A DNA stretch of 64,000 bases from contig JAICSO010000009.1 of the NCBI GenBank assembly GCA_025936825.1, positions 1 to 64,000 on the forward strand. The letters run 5' to 3'. This document shows, in pieces, positions 8,668 to 16,192 of the stretch. How positions within the stretch are numbered: position 1 is the first letter of the stretch; each line of letters opens with the position of its first letter. Position numbers and translations under genes: made by a program. The DNA is from Terriglobales bacterium (GTDB lineage Bacteria > Acidobacteriota > Terriglobia > Terriglobales > Acidobacteriaceae). Below the pieces are notes generated by a model that saw nothing but the letters and a program-made list of their open reading frames with translations, did not search any database and was not told the origin of the DNA.

Positions 8668-9081
8668 TCAATGCACGTGACTGCGAATATGGGGTGACGC
8701 TGATGGCAGTGGGAATGCTTTGGTGGAGCGAGTTTGGTCGGACCAAAACTCAAGCCGCCGCACATTCCCGATTTCGCCGCTGAACATTCCCATATGCCCG
8801 TGACCTCTGGCCGTAAACACTCCGACGCAGATCGCGTAGCGCATGTTCACTTCATCCTGCTGCGGTTTCGTCATATCGGTAGGAATATCAACCCATAGGC
8901 CATTTTCTGCGATGCCATAGTCGAAGTCTTCCCGATGGAGATAGATCGCGTTACCTTCAAACTCGATCCTTAGAAATCCAATGAAACGAAGGCTGTTCAG
9001 CACGGCCACCTTCGAATGATCCAAATCTGGCAATCGCAGTACGATGCGGCGATAATTTGCTTTGGCCTTTTTTCGACCCAT
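8668..9081 (-). CDS. Chimera: tyrosine recombinase N-terminus fused to unknown protein
   Basis: 137 residues. The first 32 (including RRIVLRLPDLDHSKVAVLNS) match the conserved N-terminus of a tyrosine-recombinase group common in soil bacteria, in which a core-binding domain should follow. Instead the frame passes at about residue 33 into an unrelated sequence (EGNAIYLHREDFDYGIAEN, ARGHGHMGMFSGEIGNV) that looks like the C-terminal half of another hypothetical protein. The catalytic domain is absent, so no recombinase activity is possible. I read it as a deletion or recombination product, probably a remnant of an earlier integration event. Confidence 0.55.
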   Translation of the reverse strand: MGRKKAKANYRRIVLRLPDLDHSKVAVLNSLRFIGFLRIEFEGNAIYLHREDFDYGIAENGLWVDIPTDMTKPQQDEVNMRYAICVGVFTARGHGHMGMFSGEIGNVRRLEFWSDQTRSTKAFPLPSASPHIRSHVH

Positions 9082-9153
9082 GTCTGACGGCCTCCGGTGC
9101 CGTACCCATGGGATTGCAAATCGTGACTGGTTGGATCAGAAGGCGAGGTTTGG

Positions 9154-9387
9154 ATGGAAATTGATGAACATAAGGTCGATGAGATGTCACTGGCGCTCCT
9201 GTATCTCACCACGTTCGAGGACAAATGGGGAGTCAGAGCCTGGAAAGGTCATAGTTGGGAGGTTCTAGATCGCCTGCATCAGAGCGGCTACATTGAAGAT
9301 CCGCGGAGCAAGGCCAAATCCGTCCTGTTGACGGAGGAGGGCATAAAGCGATCCAAAGCCCTGTTCGAGAAACACTTCGCGAAGTAG
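9154..9387 (+). CDS. DUF6429 family protein
   Basis: 77 residues, the full family length. The sequence shows the typical pattern: VDEMSLALLYLTTFED, RAWKGHSWEVLDRLHQSG and SVLLTEEGIKRSKALFEK, which reads as a small winged-helix-like fold. Function unknown. A half repeat in the same orientation lies 56 bp downstream. Confidence 0.85.
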   Translation: MEIDEHKVDEMSLALLYLTTFEDKWGVRAWKGHSWEVLDRLHQSGYIEDPRSKAKSVLLTEEGIKRSKALFEKHFAK

Positions 9388-9442
9388 TCCAGGAACGCCA
9401 ACCCAACTGAGAGCAGACAGATTCCCATTTCCGAACACGCAT

Positions 9443-9474
9443 TTTGAGCGCTAACGCCTGTTCTCAGTAATTGA
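9443..9474 (+). repeat. Half copy of repeat family
   Basis: TTTTGAGCGCTAACGCCTGT followed by TCTCAGTAATTG. Downstream of the DUF6429 gene in the same orientation as that gene. Confidence 0.8.
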
Positions 9475-9529
9475 CAAGATAGCGGAAAATGGTGGCATGC
9501 TGGTTGGTTGAGTCGAACTGGCATCCATT

Positions 9530-10180
9530 GTGAAAGTATCTGAGCTAAAACGGTGTCTGTGGCGTGAACTCGACGCGATACTCAATGAGCTTGGCTTCAC
9601 GAGGGTGAGCTATGGGCGCTCTGGTGACCTATATTGCCGGACGGTGGCAGGCGGATCGCAACAAATCTCCTTCCCGACATACAGCCGCGGTGGGAGAGTA
9701 GAAGTCTACTGTCCCTATGTCAGCCTCCACCTCGATGCGGTAGAGGAATTTGTGGCACGGTTCGAAGTGCCTAGTCCTGTTCCTCTGACGCCTAGCGACA
9801 TCGAAATGAGGTCCACCCTTGGGCTTACGCTTGTGAAATGGAGTTTAATAGGGCTAATCGAAAAAACCTGGATCATTTCCGATGAGTCAAGTGCTTATAA
9901 AGTAGCTAGAAAACTCGCACCCTGGGTGATCTCAAAAGGAACCTCCTTCTGGGGACAATTCTCGGACAATCTCGAAGTCTTGCGAATTCTGTTAGGCGAC
10001 GGGAAGGAATCCCGTCGATACGGCGGCCTTGACCGCTTTCGGGCAGAGAGAGCGGTCGCTCTCACGTTCCGACTCGATGGCAAGGAGGCTGCAAGAAAAC
10101 TCGCTGAAGCGAAGTTGTTAGTCCTCCGCGGCGACCAGCACGCCGAATTCAAGGACTGGATGCACCGGGCACTGCCATAA
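9530..10180 (+). CDS. Hypothetical cytosolic protein
   Basis: 216 residues from a GTG start that begins VKVSELKRCLWREL. The N-terminal part (LDAILNELGFTRVSYGRSGD, then a beta-hairpin-like stretch) has some likeness to DUF4304-type folds, but I cannot assign it. No membrane segment, signal peptide or catalytic motif is visible. The C-terminal third is helical (AARKLAEAKLLVLRGDQH). It stands alone between repeat copies. Confidence 0.6.
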   Translation: MKVSELKRCLWRELDAILNELGFTRVSYGRSGDLYCRTVAGGSQQISFPTYSRGGRVEVYCPYVSLHLDAVEEFVARFEVPSPVPLTPSDIEMRSTLGLTLVKWSLIGLIEKTWIISDESSAYKVARKLAPWVISKGTSFWGQFSDNLEVLRILLGDGKESRRYGGLDRFRAERAVALTFRLDGKEAARKLAEAKLLVLRGDQHAEFKDWMHRALP

Positions 10181-10198
10181 GTTGGCGATCGAGGGCTT

Positions 10199-10378
10199 CT
10201 AGCGACGCCCATCCCTTAGCGATTTCATGAACCAGATGGTGAAGCACAAAAAAGAAAATGAGACCACACCGACAAATGCGTCTGTGTGAACCGAAGGGCG
10301 AAGCTGCTCAAGAAAGCCGAGCAATATCACCAGAGCGATAGCGGCTAGCCCGAACAATCCAGTACGTTTCGTCAGCAT
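10199..10378 (-). CDS. Small membrane protein
   Basis: 59 residues from ATG to TAG, beginning MLTKRTGLFGLAAIALVILL. Two predicted membrane helices (residues 7-23 and 33-51) and a basic C-terminus (MKSLRDGRR). It is convergent with the gene at 9530 (18 bp apart), and its start lies 26 bp from a full repeat. It resembles the other short two-helix proteins of this region in layout only. No family recognised. Confidence 0.55.
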   Translation of the reverse strand: MLTKRTGLFGLAAIALVILLGFLEQLRPSVHTDAFVGVVSFSFLCFTIWFMKSLRDGRR

Positions 10379-10403
10379 GAGAGGAAAGAATACTCCAACG
10401 CCA

Positions 10404-10496
10404 CAGTTGACGTTAAATCCTCAATTACACTCATAATGCCGCCAAAAGGCGAAGGAAAAGCGCACACTTGTGCTATCGCCTGATTTCAACAGTTAT
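10404..10496 (-). repeat. Palindromic repeat family, full copy
   Basis: CAGTTGACGTTAAATCC, ATTACACTCATAATGCC, AAAAGGCGAAGGAAAAGCGC, ACTTGTGCTATCGCCTG and TTTCAACAGTT. All parts of the consensus are present. Confidence 0.92.
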
Positions 10497-10530
10497 CATG
10501 TCCTTGCGCTACTGACTGGAGGGTGAGGTC

Positions 10531-10770
10531 GTGGGTACAGGAAGAACGCTGATGATTGCCGCCGAAATTCTGGCCGTTGCCGCCGTAGCGGTTCAGTTTC
10601 TTCTGCCGAGCGAGATGGGAATCACCATCCATGTCGGGCACAAGGCATTGGGGCTGCCGATTCGCTGGGTCGTGCCGTTAGTGCTTATCTCCGCTGCTGG
10701 CGCACTGAGTTTGTTCGCCCTCGGTGCAATGTACTGGCGACTGGGGCAGGTCAAGATTCCGGGTCAATGA
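10531..10770 (+). CDS. Small membrane protein
   Basis: 79 residues from a GTG start with GGAGG nine bases upstream. Two predicted membrane helices (about residues 5-22 and 48-68) are joined by a loop with two prolines. The final codons are GGT-CAA-TGA, and CAATGA is the start of the half repeat that follows. Function unknown. Confidence 0.6.
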   Translation: MGTGRTLMIAAEILAVAAVAVQFLLPSEMGITIHVGHKALGLPIRWVVPLVLISAAGALSLFALGAMYWRLGQVKIPGQ

Positions 10771-10795
10771 GTGAAACGCCTGTTTTCAACAATTG
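10765..10795 (+). repeat. Half copy of repeat family, holds a stop codon
   Basis: CAATGAGTGAAACGCCTG followed by TTTTCAACAATTG. The TGA is the stop codon of the gene at 10531. Confidence 0.9.
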
Positions 10796-10847
10796 TGAGT
10801 TCCGGCGATAATTGCTTGCCCTGTCCAAAGGATTGGAGAAAACGGCA

Positions 10848-11660
10848 ATGCAAACACCACTCACAGAACGACAGCGAAAACTGGCGCATCATGTTCTCCT
10901 CTTTGATCGGCCATTGGCACATGAGGTAGCGGAGGCACTCCAACGCACTACCCTCGCGTGCGCCGAAAATAAGGTTGTATCAACCGGCATCCTTCAGTTC
11001 TTTTGTGGTCTCTACCTTCAATTCGGACAGGAATTGCAATCTCATTTTCAAGGGAACGCCCTCGCGCTCCTTGAACGCACTTTCCCAAAGCACAGGTTCG
11101 GCGATAAGGGATTGGTTACTGAAAAAGTTCTCGAAAACGCCGCGTCAGATACCGACTCCAGCTTCGGATATTCAGTCGTTTTGTCGGATGACCTCATACG
11201 TCTGCTGTGGTCGGCAACTCGGTTAGCCGACGCGGTTGGCAGGAGAACTTCTCTGAAGGACGTCATTGCCGCCATTACGCTTGAGAATGCGTGGCTTGAA
11301 GAACTGCGACGGAATGAAGTTGTGCCAGTTCGAAAATTGCACGACTTCAACGATGTTCTGAACGTGGTTTTTTTCGTTACTGTTCATGCTCACGGCAGTT
11401 GGCCCAAAAAGATGGAATTCGATTTGGACGGGAAGATTCACCAACCTTTTACGGCCTCGGTAAAGACGCCCTCCGGAGGGTTCGGGGCCATGAAGACAGC
11501 ATCGATGAAGGTGAACGGGAAGCAAATTGCTGAGCTTTCTTGGCCTGACCGTTCCGAAGTCAATGTTCCCGTGGAATTGCAGCCGAAGAATACAGTGGAA
11601 TTTGAGTTTGATGGGCCACAGTTCGGGAGCATGGAAGCGACGATCCGGGGAGTGTCGTGA
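10848..11660 (+). CDS. Protein with a Clp-N-like helical domain
   Basis: 270 residues from the ATG after GGAGAAAACGGCA; an in-frame start at 10812 lacks a ribosome site. Residues 5-150 are all-helical, with two related halves (around VSTGILQFFCGLYLQFG and SDDLIRLLWSATRLADAVG) that resemble the double repeat of the ClpA/ClpB N-terminal domain. Residues 200-270 are beta-rich (GKIHQPFTASVKTPSGGFG). No AAA ATPase module is present. If the likeness holds, it could be an adaptor or substrate-binding protein without its unfoldase; the assignment is tentative. Confidence 0.55.
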   Translation: MQTPLTERQRKLAHHVLLFDRPLAHEVAEALQRTTLACAENKVVSTGILQFFCGLYLQFGQELQSHFQGNALALLERTFPKHRFGDKGLVTEKVLENAASDTDSSFGYSVVLSDDLIRLLWSATRLADAVGRRTSLKDVIAAITLENAWLEELRRNEVVPVRKLHDFNDVLNVVFFVTVHAHGSWPKKMEFDLDGKIHQPFTASVKTPSGGFGAMKTASMKVNGKQIAELSWPDRSEVNVPVELQPKNTVEFEFDGPQFGSMEATIRGVS

Positions 11661-11679
11661 AGATCGAAATGGGAACACT

Positions 11680-11755
11680 ACTGTTGGTAAATCCCTATTA
11701 CGCTCAAAACCCCTCGGGAGGGGTCAATGAGTGCAATCGCCTGGTTGCGCCAATT
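11680..11755. repeat. Two inverted half copies around a GC hairpin
   Basis: CTGTTGGTAAATCCCTATTA then CGCTCA on the left, CAATGAGTGCAATCGCCTG then GTTGCGCCAATTG on the right, with CCCCTCGGGAGGGG between them in place of the usual core. This copy shows most clearly that the family consists of two inverted, related ends. Confidence 0.85.
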
Positions 11756-11782
11756 GACCCCCGCAAAGGTACACTTCTGAGC

Positions 11783-12043
11783 GTGAAAAGAACCCGCCAC
11801 ATCGGCGTCTGGCTTCTGTTCGTACTCCTTCAGGCTCTTGGGGTGCTGATTCCCCGGTTGACCAACATTCATGCGAACATTTGGCCCGCGTTCGCCTTGC
11901 TGTTATTAGTTCCGGGGATTCTTCTCGCTGCCGTGCTCGGGCTCACTTGGGGAGTTGTGTTTTCGATACCCGTAAACGGTGTTGTTTGGTACTTGGGTTT
12001 ACGCTTGCTGGACTGTAATGAGGGGTCGGAGGCGAGCCAATGA
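11783..12043 (+). CDS. Small membrane protein
   Basis: 86 residues from the GTG that begins VKRTRHIGVWLLFVLLQ. A longer frame from 11657 is open but its added residues translate the repeat at 11680-11755. Three predicted membrane helices (about residues 6-24, 30-52 and 57-75). The final codons AGC-CAA-TGA run into the half repeat. No family recognised. Confidence 0.6.
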   Translation: MKRTRHIGVWLLFVLLQALGVLIPRLTNIHANIWPAFALLLLVPGILLAAVLGLTWGVVFSIPVNGVVWYLGLRLLDCNEGSEASQ

Positions 12044-12069
12044 GCGTTATCGCCTGGTTTGAACAGTTA
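12039..12069 (+). repeat. Half copy of repeat family, holds a stop codon
   Basis: CAATGAGCGTTATCGCCTGG followed by TTTGAACAGTTA. TGA at 12041-12043 is the stop of the preceding gene. Confidence 0.88.
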
Positions 12070-12231
12070 TTTTTCGAGTCTAGCTCCTTCTGCTACGATA
12101 GGCGTCAGCGTAGAGGACGCACCCGGTCCGCGGAAAGGGTAGAAGCCCACCTTCAGATTACGAGCTTTGCGAAACCTTCTTTCAGCCCGAAATTGTCGGA
12201 CGACGGGCGCTTGCATTGAAAGGAGGTCGCC

Positions 12232-13458
12232 ATGCCGACCAATTCTCCAGGAGCGCACCGCCCGCTTCCCGAACGTCCTAACATCCGTCATCTGAAAGAC
12301 CAAGCCAAGGATTTGCTCAAGGCGGGCGCGGCCCAATCGATCACCGAAGCACAGTTCAAGATTGCTCGTAGTTACGGATTCACCAGTTGGCCAAAGCTCA
12401 AGGCGCACGTTGAGTCACTCGAAGACATTGGTGAACTCAAGCAGGCCATCGACACGAACGATCTTTCTCGCGTGAAGACTTTGATGACGCTCGACCCGGA
12501 ACTGCATGGGGCTCCGCTGGGCTATGGAAAGAATGGACCCCTCACGTGGGTTGCAGAATGCCGCGTACCTTGGGCGCCGCCCGGCCCGGAGAGACTGGCC
12601 ATGGCGGCCTGGATGATTGACCACGGCTCCGATGTACATCAGGGAGGCGATGGGCCGCTCATGAGGGCCGCGCTCCGAGGCGATCGCATTCCAATGATGG
12701 AGCTTCTTGTGTCGCGCGGAGCCAACGTGAATGCGTTGTGGAGCGGATATTATCCCATCATCTTTGCGCCGTGTGAAACCGTCGAGCCATTGGCGCTAAA
12801 GTGGCTGCTGGAGCACAGCGCCAATCCCAATCCGCCAGGTCAGCGGCAGAAGTATCCCGGCACAGCGCTGGATTTCGTGATTAGCACGTATGGACGTTCA
12901 GCCGAGCTCGGCACGTGCATGGAGATCCTGATTGAAGCTGGCTGTCCCACGAAATACAAGGTTCCTGCCGTATTAGATTTATTGCGCAACCGGCTCGACC
13001 TTCTCGTCCGACACCTGGATGCCGATCCTATGCTGGTGCATCGGCGGTTTCCCGAACTCACTTTCGGAAACACCGCCGAACGCCGTCTGACCTTGCGAGG
13101 AGCAACACTGTTGCATGTGGCAGCGGAGTACGGCAATGTGGAAGCGGCAAATCTGCTTCTGGATAGTGGAGCAGACGTAAATGCGCCCGCGACAATAGAT
13201 GACACCGGAGTCGGCGGACAGACACCGATATTTCATGCTGTCAGTCAGTTCGACGACTGGGGACTAGCGGTGACTCGGCTGTTGCTGGATCGCGGAGCGG
13301 ACCTCTCGGTGCGAGTAGATCTTCCGGGCCACTATGAACGACCAGATGAAGTGGTTAAGTGCACGCCTTTGGGATATGCCCTGTTATTTCCCGCCAGCCA
13401 TGGCCCTCGCCCTAGCAACAGCACCATCCTATTGCATGAACGCGGGGCACCGGAGTGA
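12232..13458 (+). CDS. Ankyrin-repeat protein
   Basis: 408 residues with a strong ribosome site (GGAGG six bases before ATG). The N-terminal 60 residues (RPNIRHLKDQAKDLLKAG, YGFTSWPKLKAHVE) form the helical head common to this group of bacterial ankyrin proteins. Ankyrin repeats follow: MAAWMIDHGSDVHQGG, PMMELLVSRGANVNAL, LALKWLLEHSANPNPPG, TLLHVAAEYGNVEAANLLLD and LAVTRLLLDRGADLSV. No signal peptide, so it should be cytosolic and act through protein-protein binding. Not obviously linked to a neighbour. Confidence 0.9.
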   Translation: MPTNSPGAHRPLPERPNIRHLKDQAKDLLKAGAAQSITEAQFKIARSYGFTSWPKLKAHVESLEDIGELKQAIDTNDLSRVKTLMTLDPELHGAPLGYGKNGPLTWVAECRVPWAPPGPERLAMAAWMIDHGSDVHQGGDGPLMRAALRGDRIPMMELLVSRGANVNALWSGYYPIIFAPCETVEPLALKWLLEHSANPNPPGQRQKYPGTALDFVISTYGRSAELGTCMEILIEAGCPTKYKVPAVLDLLRNRLDLLVRHLDADPMLVHRRFPELTFGNTAERRLTLRGATLLHVAAEYGNVEAANLLLDSGADVNAPATIDDTGVGGQTPIFHAVSQFDDWGLAVTRLLLDRGADLSVRVDLPGHYERPDEVVKCTPLGYALLFPASHGPRPSNSTILLHERGAPE

Positions 13459-13501
13459 AGAGCTGACCGGCCCACATCCATGTGGACGTGAGCCGAGGGT
13501 T

Positions 13502-13588
13502 GGTTGGCGTAACATCGCTATAGCACTCAAAATGCCCGAAAAAGGCGAAACAAAGGCGCAAACTTGCGCAATCGCCTGTTTACGTCAC
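13502..13588 (-). repeat. Palindromic repeat family, full copy
   Basis: GGTTGGCGTAACATCGC, TATAGCACTCAAAATGCCCG, AAAAAGGCGAAACAAAGGCG, AACTTGCGCAATCGCCTG and TTTACGTCA. The outermost arms TGGCGTAACA and TGTTTACGTCA are complementary. The stop codon of the gene at 13585-14124 lies in its right end. Confidence 0.93.
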
Positions 13589-14124
13589 ATGCCGAGATTG
13601 CAGGTGGCGGGAAGGCCAATTACGTGCGGCTCCGTCGTATAGGTCGTGACTTTTCCACCGCGTTGCATGTTGGAAACCACAAAAGAGACCAGCAGTGATT
13701 TTCGTGCGCCAGCCCTTTGAATGTCAGTTGGAGTAATTGCGATAGGCCGTTCGAGCCTTATCTGTTTCGTTGAGTGTGCCCAAACGTGCCGTTCTGGTGT
13801 CTGAAAGAGACCCTCGCCCTCTGGCGCGAGAAATTCCTCGGTATCGGGATTGTCTCGAATCGGATGTAGTACACCTTGATCCTTTCGGTAAAACGACTCC
13901 CGAACCACCGTGATCCTGCCAATCACAAGTGGCTCGTCTGTCGGATTGCTGACAGTCAGGACTATCGGAACGCGAACAACATTCTTTGAGCAAACCGGAG
14001 CGCCGGTTCCGGTGATCTTGAACTGCAGCCCAGAGGACACTTGGCCAGCGGCAAGGGCAGCACCGACAACCACCAAACCAAAAATGATTCTAGTTGCGAA
14101 CTTCCAGTGCCAGCCTGAAATCAC
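13585..14124 (-). CDS. Hypothetical secreted protein
   Basis: 179 residues. N-terminal membrane or signal segment (ATRIIFGLVVVGAALAAGQ, residues 10-28), then a beta-rich domain containing VRVPIVLTVSNPTDEPLVIG, a pattern typical of immunoglobulin-like periplasmic domains in which the residues before NPTDEP form a strand-turn. Two cysteines are far apart. No family recognised. The stop codon lies inside the outer end of a full repeat, and the start lies 25 bp from the half repeat split by the IS110 element. Confidence 0.65.
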   Translation of the reverse strand: MISGWHWKFATRIIFGLVVVGAALAAGQVSSGLQFKITGTGAPVCSKNVVRVPIVLTVSNPTDEPLVIGRITVVRESFYRKDQGVLHPIRDNPDTEEFLAPEGEGLFQTPERHVWAHSTKQIRLERPIAITPTDIQRAGARKSLLVSFVVSNMQRGGKVTTYTTEPHVIGLPATCNLGM

Positions 14125-14148
14125 TAAAACATTGTAGCGAAAGCAGCG

Positions 14149-14168
14149 AACTGTTGATAAATCGCCTC
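14149..14168 (-). repeat. Left part of a half repeat split by the IS110 element
   Basis: AACTGTTGATAAATCGCC matches the left end of the family (compare the copy at 19922). The rest of the copy is found after the insertion, at 15542-15558. Confidence 0.8.
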
Positions 14169-14183
14169 TCTGACGATGTCGGC

Positions 14184-14405
14184 GTTGTCAAGAGTTTTTG
14201 AACACACTACGACCTGCACTCGGTAAAGAGCGCCATTTCGCTCTAGGTGAACAGCTGCTGCTCCAACCACGGCTCGCCACATAATCTCTTCGGGTCGGCA
14301 CGTCGGCTCGACCCATGCATCTCTTCGGTCTCGGACTGCGATCATGATTACTAATGCAGACTCCTCGCGAGGAGGAGCGGGACACCCAATCAATATCTCG
14401 GTGTT
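14184..14405 (-). ncRNA. Candidate seekRNA/bridge RNA region of the IS
   Basis: This is the non-coding segment between the ancestral transposase stop and the right inverted repeat. In IS1111-type elements the guide RNA that pairs with target and donor DNA is encoded at this place. The open frame that runs through it on the minus strand is arginine/serine-rich and is not conserved-looking, which fits non-coding DNA. Placement is by family analogy; I have not folded it or matched guide loops to the repeat. Confidence 0.35.
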
Positions 14406-15457
14406 CTACTGCACACCATGGCGATTTCCGGGCTCCCGCGTGCGAACCGAACCTCTGTAACTGCTCGTAATCCCAACCGCGACGCCACATCCAGTACAAA
14501 CGAACTGTAAGCTTCCGTGCCATTGCGACCTTTGCGGTGTTTCGCCCACGTCGCTGCATCAGGTGAAAGTATTTGCTTCTCCACTCGGGCACGCTCCGCA
14601 CCGTCGCCTGTGCAGCCTCAACCAGAAGGAAACGCAGGATCGAACTTCCTTGCTTCGTGATATGACCTAGACGCCTGCGGTTTCCACTGGACTTCTCCAG
14701 CGGCACCAGGCCCAAGTAACTCGCAACCTGCTTGCCGCAGCGAAAGCGTTCCGCATCTCCGATCAGCAGAACAAACGCCAGTGCCGTCAAAGCTCCCACT
14801 CCTGGATGTGTCCTCAGGCGCTGAGCTTCCGGACACTTCTCGGTTTCGCGCTCGATCGCGTGTGTCAGTTCCGCGATGGTTGGGTTCAGTTGATCCAATA
14901 ACTGAAGCAGATCGTGCCGCCGGCGGCTTGCCCACTGCCCCAGTTGGAAGGATTCCAACCGTTGTCGTCCGTTCTCTCGCCACAACTTCTTCTTGCAGCG
15001 CAGCCCTCCATTCAGCGCCACCGCCTGCAACTGATTCATCACCCGCGTCCGCGTTTGCACCATGCGATGCCGATGCCAGAGCAGTTGCCGCAGGTCCCGG
15101 TTCTCCGAACTCGGAACCCAGATGCGGGGAAACCGATCTTCCACCAGAAGCTGCAGAATCAGCTGTGCATCTTGTCGGTCCGTCTTTTGCTTACGCACTC
15201 GCTTAGAACAGATCTCGTCCGCATCTCCAATCCACAGCTCAAAATGCAGTTCTGCCAACAGTCGTTCTAACCAGCGGGCATGTCCGCTGGCCTCCATCCC
15301 GATTCGCACCTGTGCACCGCGACCCGCAAGCTCACGATAAAACTGCTCCGCCTGCTCCGGGTTCTGCAGACGTGCTTCCTTGAATTCGCTTGTCTCGGTA
15401 TCTACTGACGCTAGTTGTTGAAACTCGGGGTGATAATCGACTCCATATAATGATCAT
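14406..15457 (-). pseudogene. IS110-family transposase, two frameshifts
   Basis: The main open part holds the DEDD (RuvC-like) domain residues GMEASG and KTDRQDAQL, and the C-terminal transposase domain with THPGVGALTALAF and YLGLVPLEKSSGNRR. Upstream, the first catalytic aspartate (in YGVDYHPEF) is in the same frame but has no start codon; the only ATG, at 15457, is one base out of frame. Near the end, one missing base moves the frame away from the family-typical finish, which is still readable as EPGNRHGVQ followed by TAG at 14406. The gene is therefore probably inactive unless frameshifting restores it. Confidence 0.8.
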
Positions 15458-15541
15458 CGTTCGGCTCCTTTCTCCCGAGCTGTTGGTTGGATTAGCGCCA
15501 CCAACTTTACTCGGAGCTGGGAGCCGACATCGTCATGGAAT

Positions 15542-15558
15542 CAATATCACTCATTGAG
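15542..15558 (-). repeat. Right part of the split half repeat
   Basis: AATATCACTCATTGAGG completes the copy begun at 14149. Joining the two parts gives a half repeat like the one at 19922-19952. Confidence 0.8.
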
Positions 15559-15586
15559 GCCGGAATGGTCGCCGTTGAGAGAATCC

Positions 15587-15778
15587 TTAAAGCCTTTTCC
15601 AGTCTGTTAGCGCTATCAATTCGTGTTGAATTTCTTGCAATCGCTGCAGGCGTCGCTCGTGATCCGACGAAGAACCGGGCATCTTCTTACCACCTTGCAG
15701 ATATACGCGATTCGCTTCGCTGATTCGTGCTATTTCTTCCCGCAACTTTGCGATGCGCTCTTTGACCGGTCGCTGCAT
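15587..15778 (-). CDS. Small coiled-coil protein
   Basis: 63 residues, almost all charged and helical: KERIAKLREEIARISEANRV, a short GGKKMPGSSSD linker, then a second helix RRLQRLQEIQHELIALTDW. A helical hairpin or dimeric coiled coil is likely. I have seen similar short proteins in Acidobacteria but know no function. The half repeat now split by the IS110 element lies 29 bp downstream in the same orientation. Confidence 0.6.
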   Translation of the reverse strand: MQRPVKERIAKLREEIARISEANRVYLQGGKKMPGSSSDHERRLQRLQEIQHELIALTDWKRL

Positions 15779-15808
15779 GCGGACAGGCTAGCAGAAGCCA
15801 AGTGATGG

Positions 15809-15838
15809 CTGGCGAAAAATCTCTATAGCACTCATTGA
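15809..15838 (-). repeat. Half copy of repeat family
   Basis: GGCTGGCGAAAAATCTCTAT then AGCACTCATTGA. Same orientation as the gene at 15882, which ends 43 bp away. Confidence 0.88.
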
Positions 15839-15881
15839 CCGCTTTCTTGAGCGTTCGGCTGCCTTCGTTCGGAAAACCAGA

Positions 15882-16133
15882 TCAAGAATGCCGTCGCCAG
15901 TAGAGGAGCTCGGCAACGGTTGACGCCACCAAACTGTAGGCGACGAAGTTCGCGACCAACACAACTTTAATGAAACCCACACCACCGTGGATGTCTGGGG
16001 TGTGAAGAAGAACTGCTATGGAGGTCCCGGGCGCAAGAACCAGCGCGGGAACCCAGCTCACGGGTAGAAAAAATGTTCCCACAGCGACGATGCCGACCAA
16101 GCACCCAACTCCCACGGACTTGAGGTGGGTCAT
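15882..16133 (-). CDS. Small membrane protein
   Basis: 83 residues from the ATG that begins MTHLKSVGVGCLVGIVAVG. The open frame continues to 16190 but only through the repeat at 16161, so that start is rejected. Three predicted membrane helices (about residues 5-25, 28-42 and 52-75). The C-terminus is basic. No family recognised. Confidence 0.55.
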   Translation of the reverse strand: MTHLKSVGVGCLVGIVAVGTFFLPVSWVPALVLAPGTSIAVLLHTPDIHGGVGFIKVVLVANFVAYSLVASTVAELLYWRRHS

Positions 16134-16160
16134 ACGGGGAAAGCCTACCAGTTTAGCGGT

Positions 16161-16192
16161 CAATTGGCGAAAAATCGCCATAGCACTCATTG
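16161..16192 (-). repeat. Half copy of repeat family, holds a stop codon
   Basis: CAATTGGCGAAAAATCGCCA then TAGCACTCATTG. The TGA stop of the gene at 16187-16459 lies inside it, again preceded by CAA. Confidence 0.92.

Larger units (their letters stand above)
14169..15541 (-). mobile_element. IS110-family (IS1111-type) insertion sequence
   Basis: The element has 12-bp inverted repeats, GACGATGTCGGC at 14172-14183 and GCCGACATCGTC at 15523-15534, with a few bases beyond each. Subterminal 12-bp repeats are the hallmark of the IS1111 subgroup. It carries one damaged transposase gene on the minus strand, a roughly 220-bp non-coding segment after it and an 80-bp leader with a hairpin before it. 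It sits inside a copy of the local repeat. Members of this subgroup are known to target REP sequences and integron attC sites. Exact ends are uncertain by 2-3 bp. Confidence 0.85.

Noticed and set aside
8254-8697. 147-codon frame overlapping the Fis-type gene
   Set aside because: It runs through the gene in another frame and then through the repeat at 8537; no recognisable protein.
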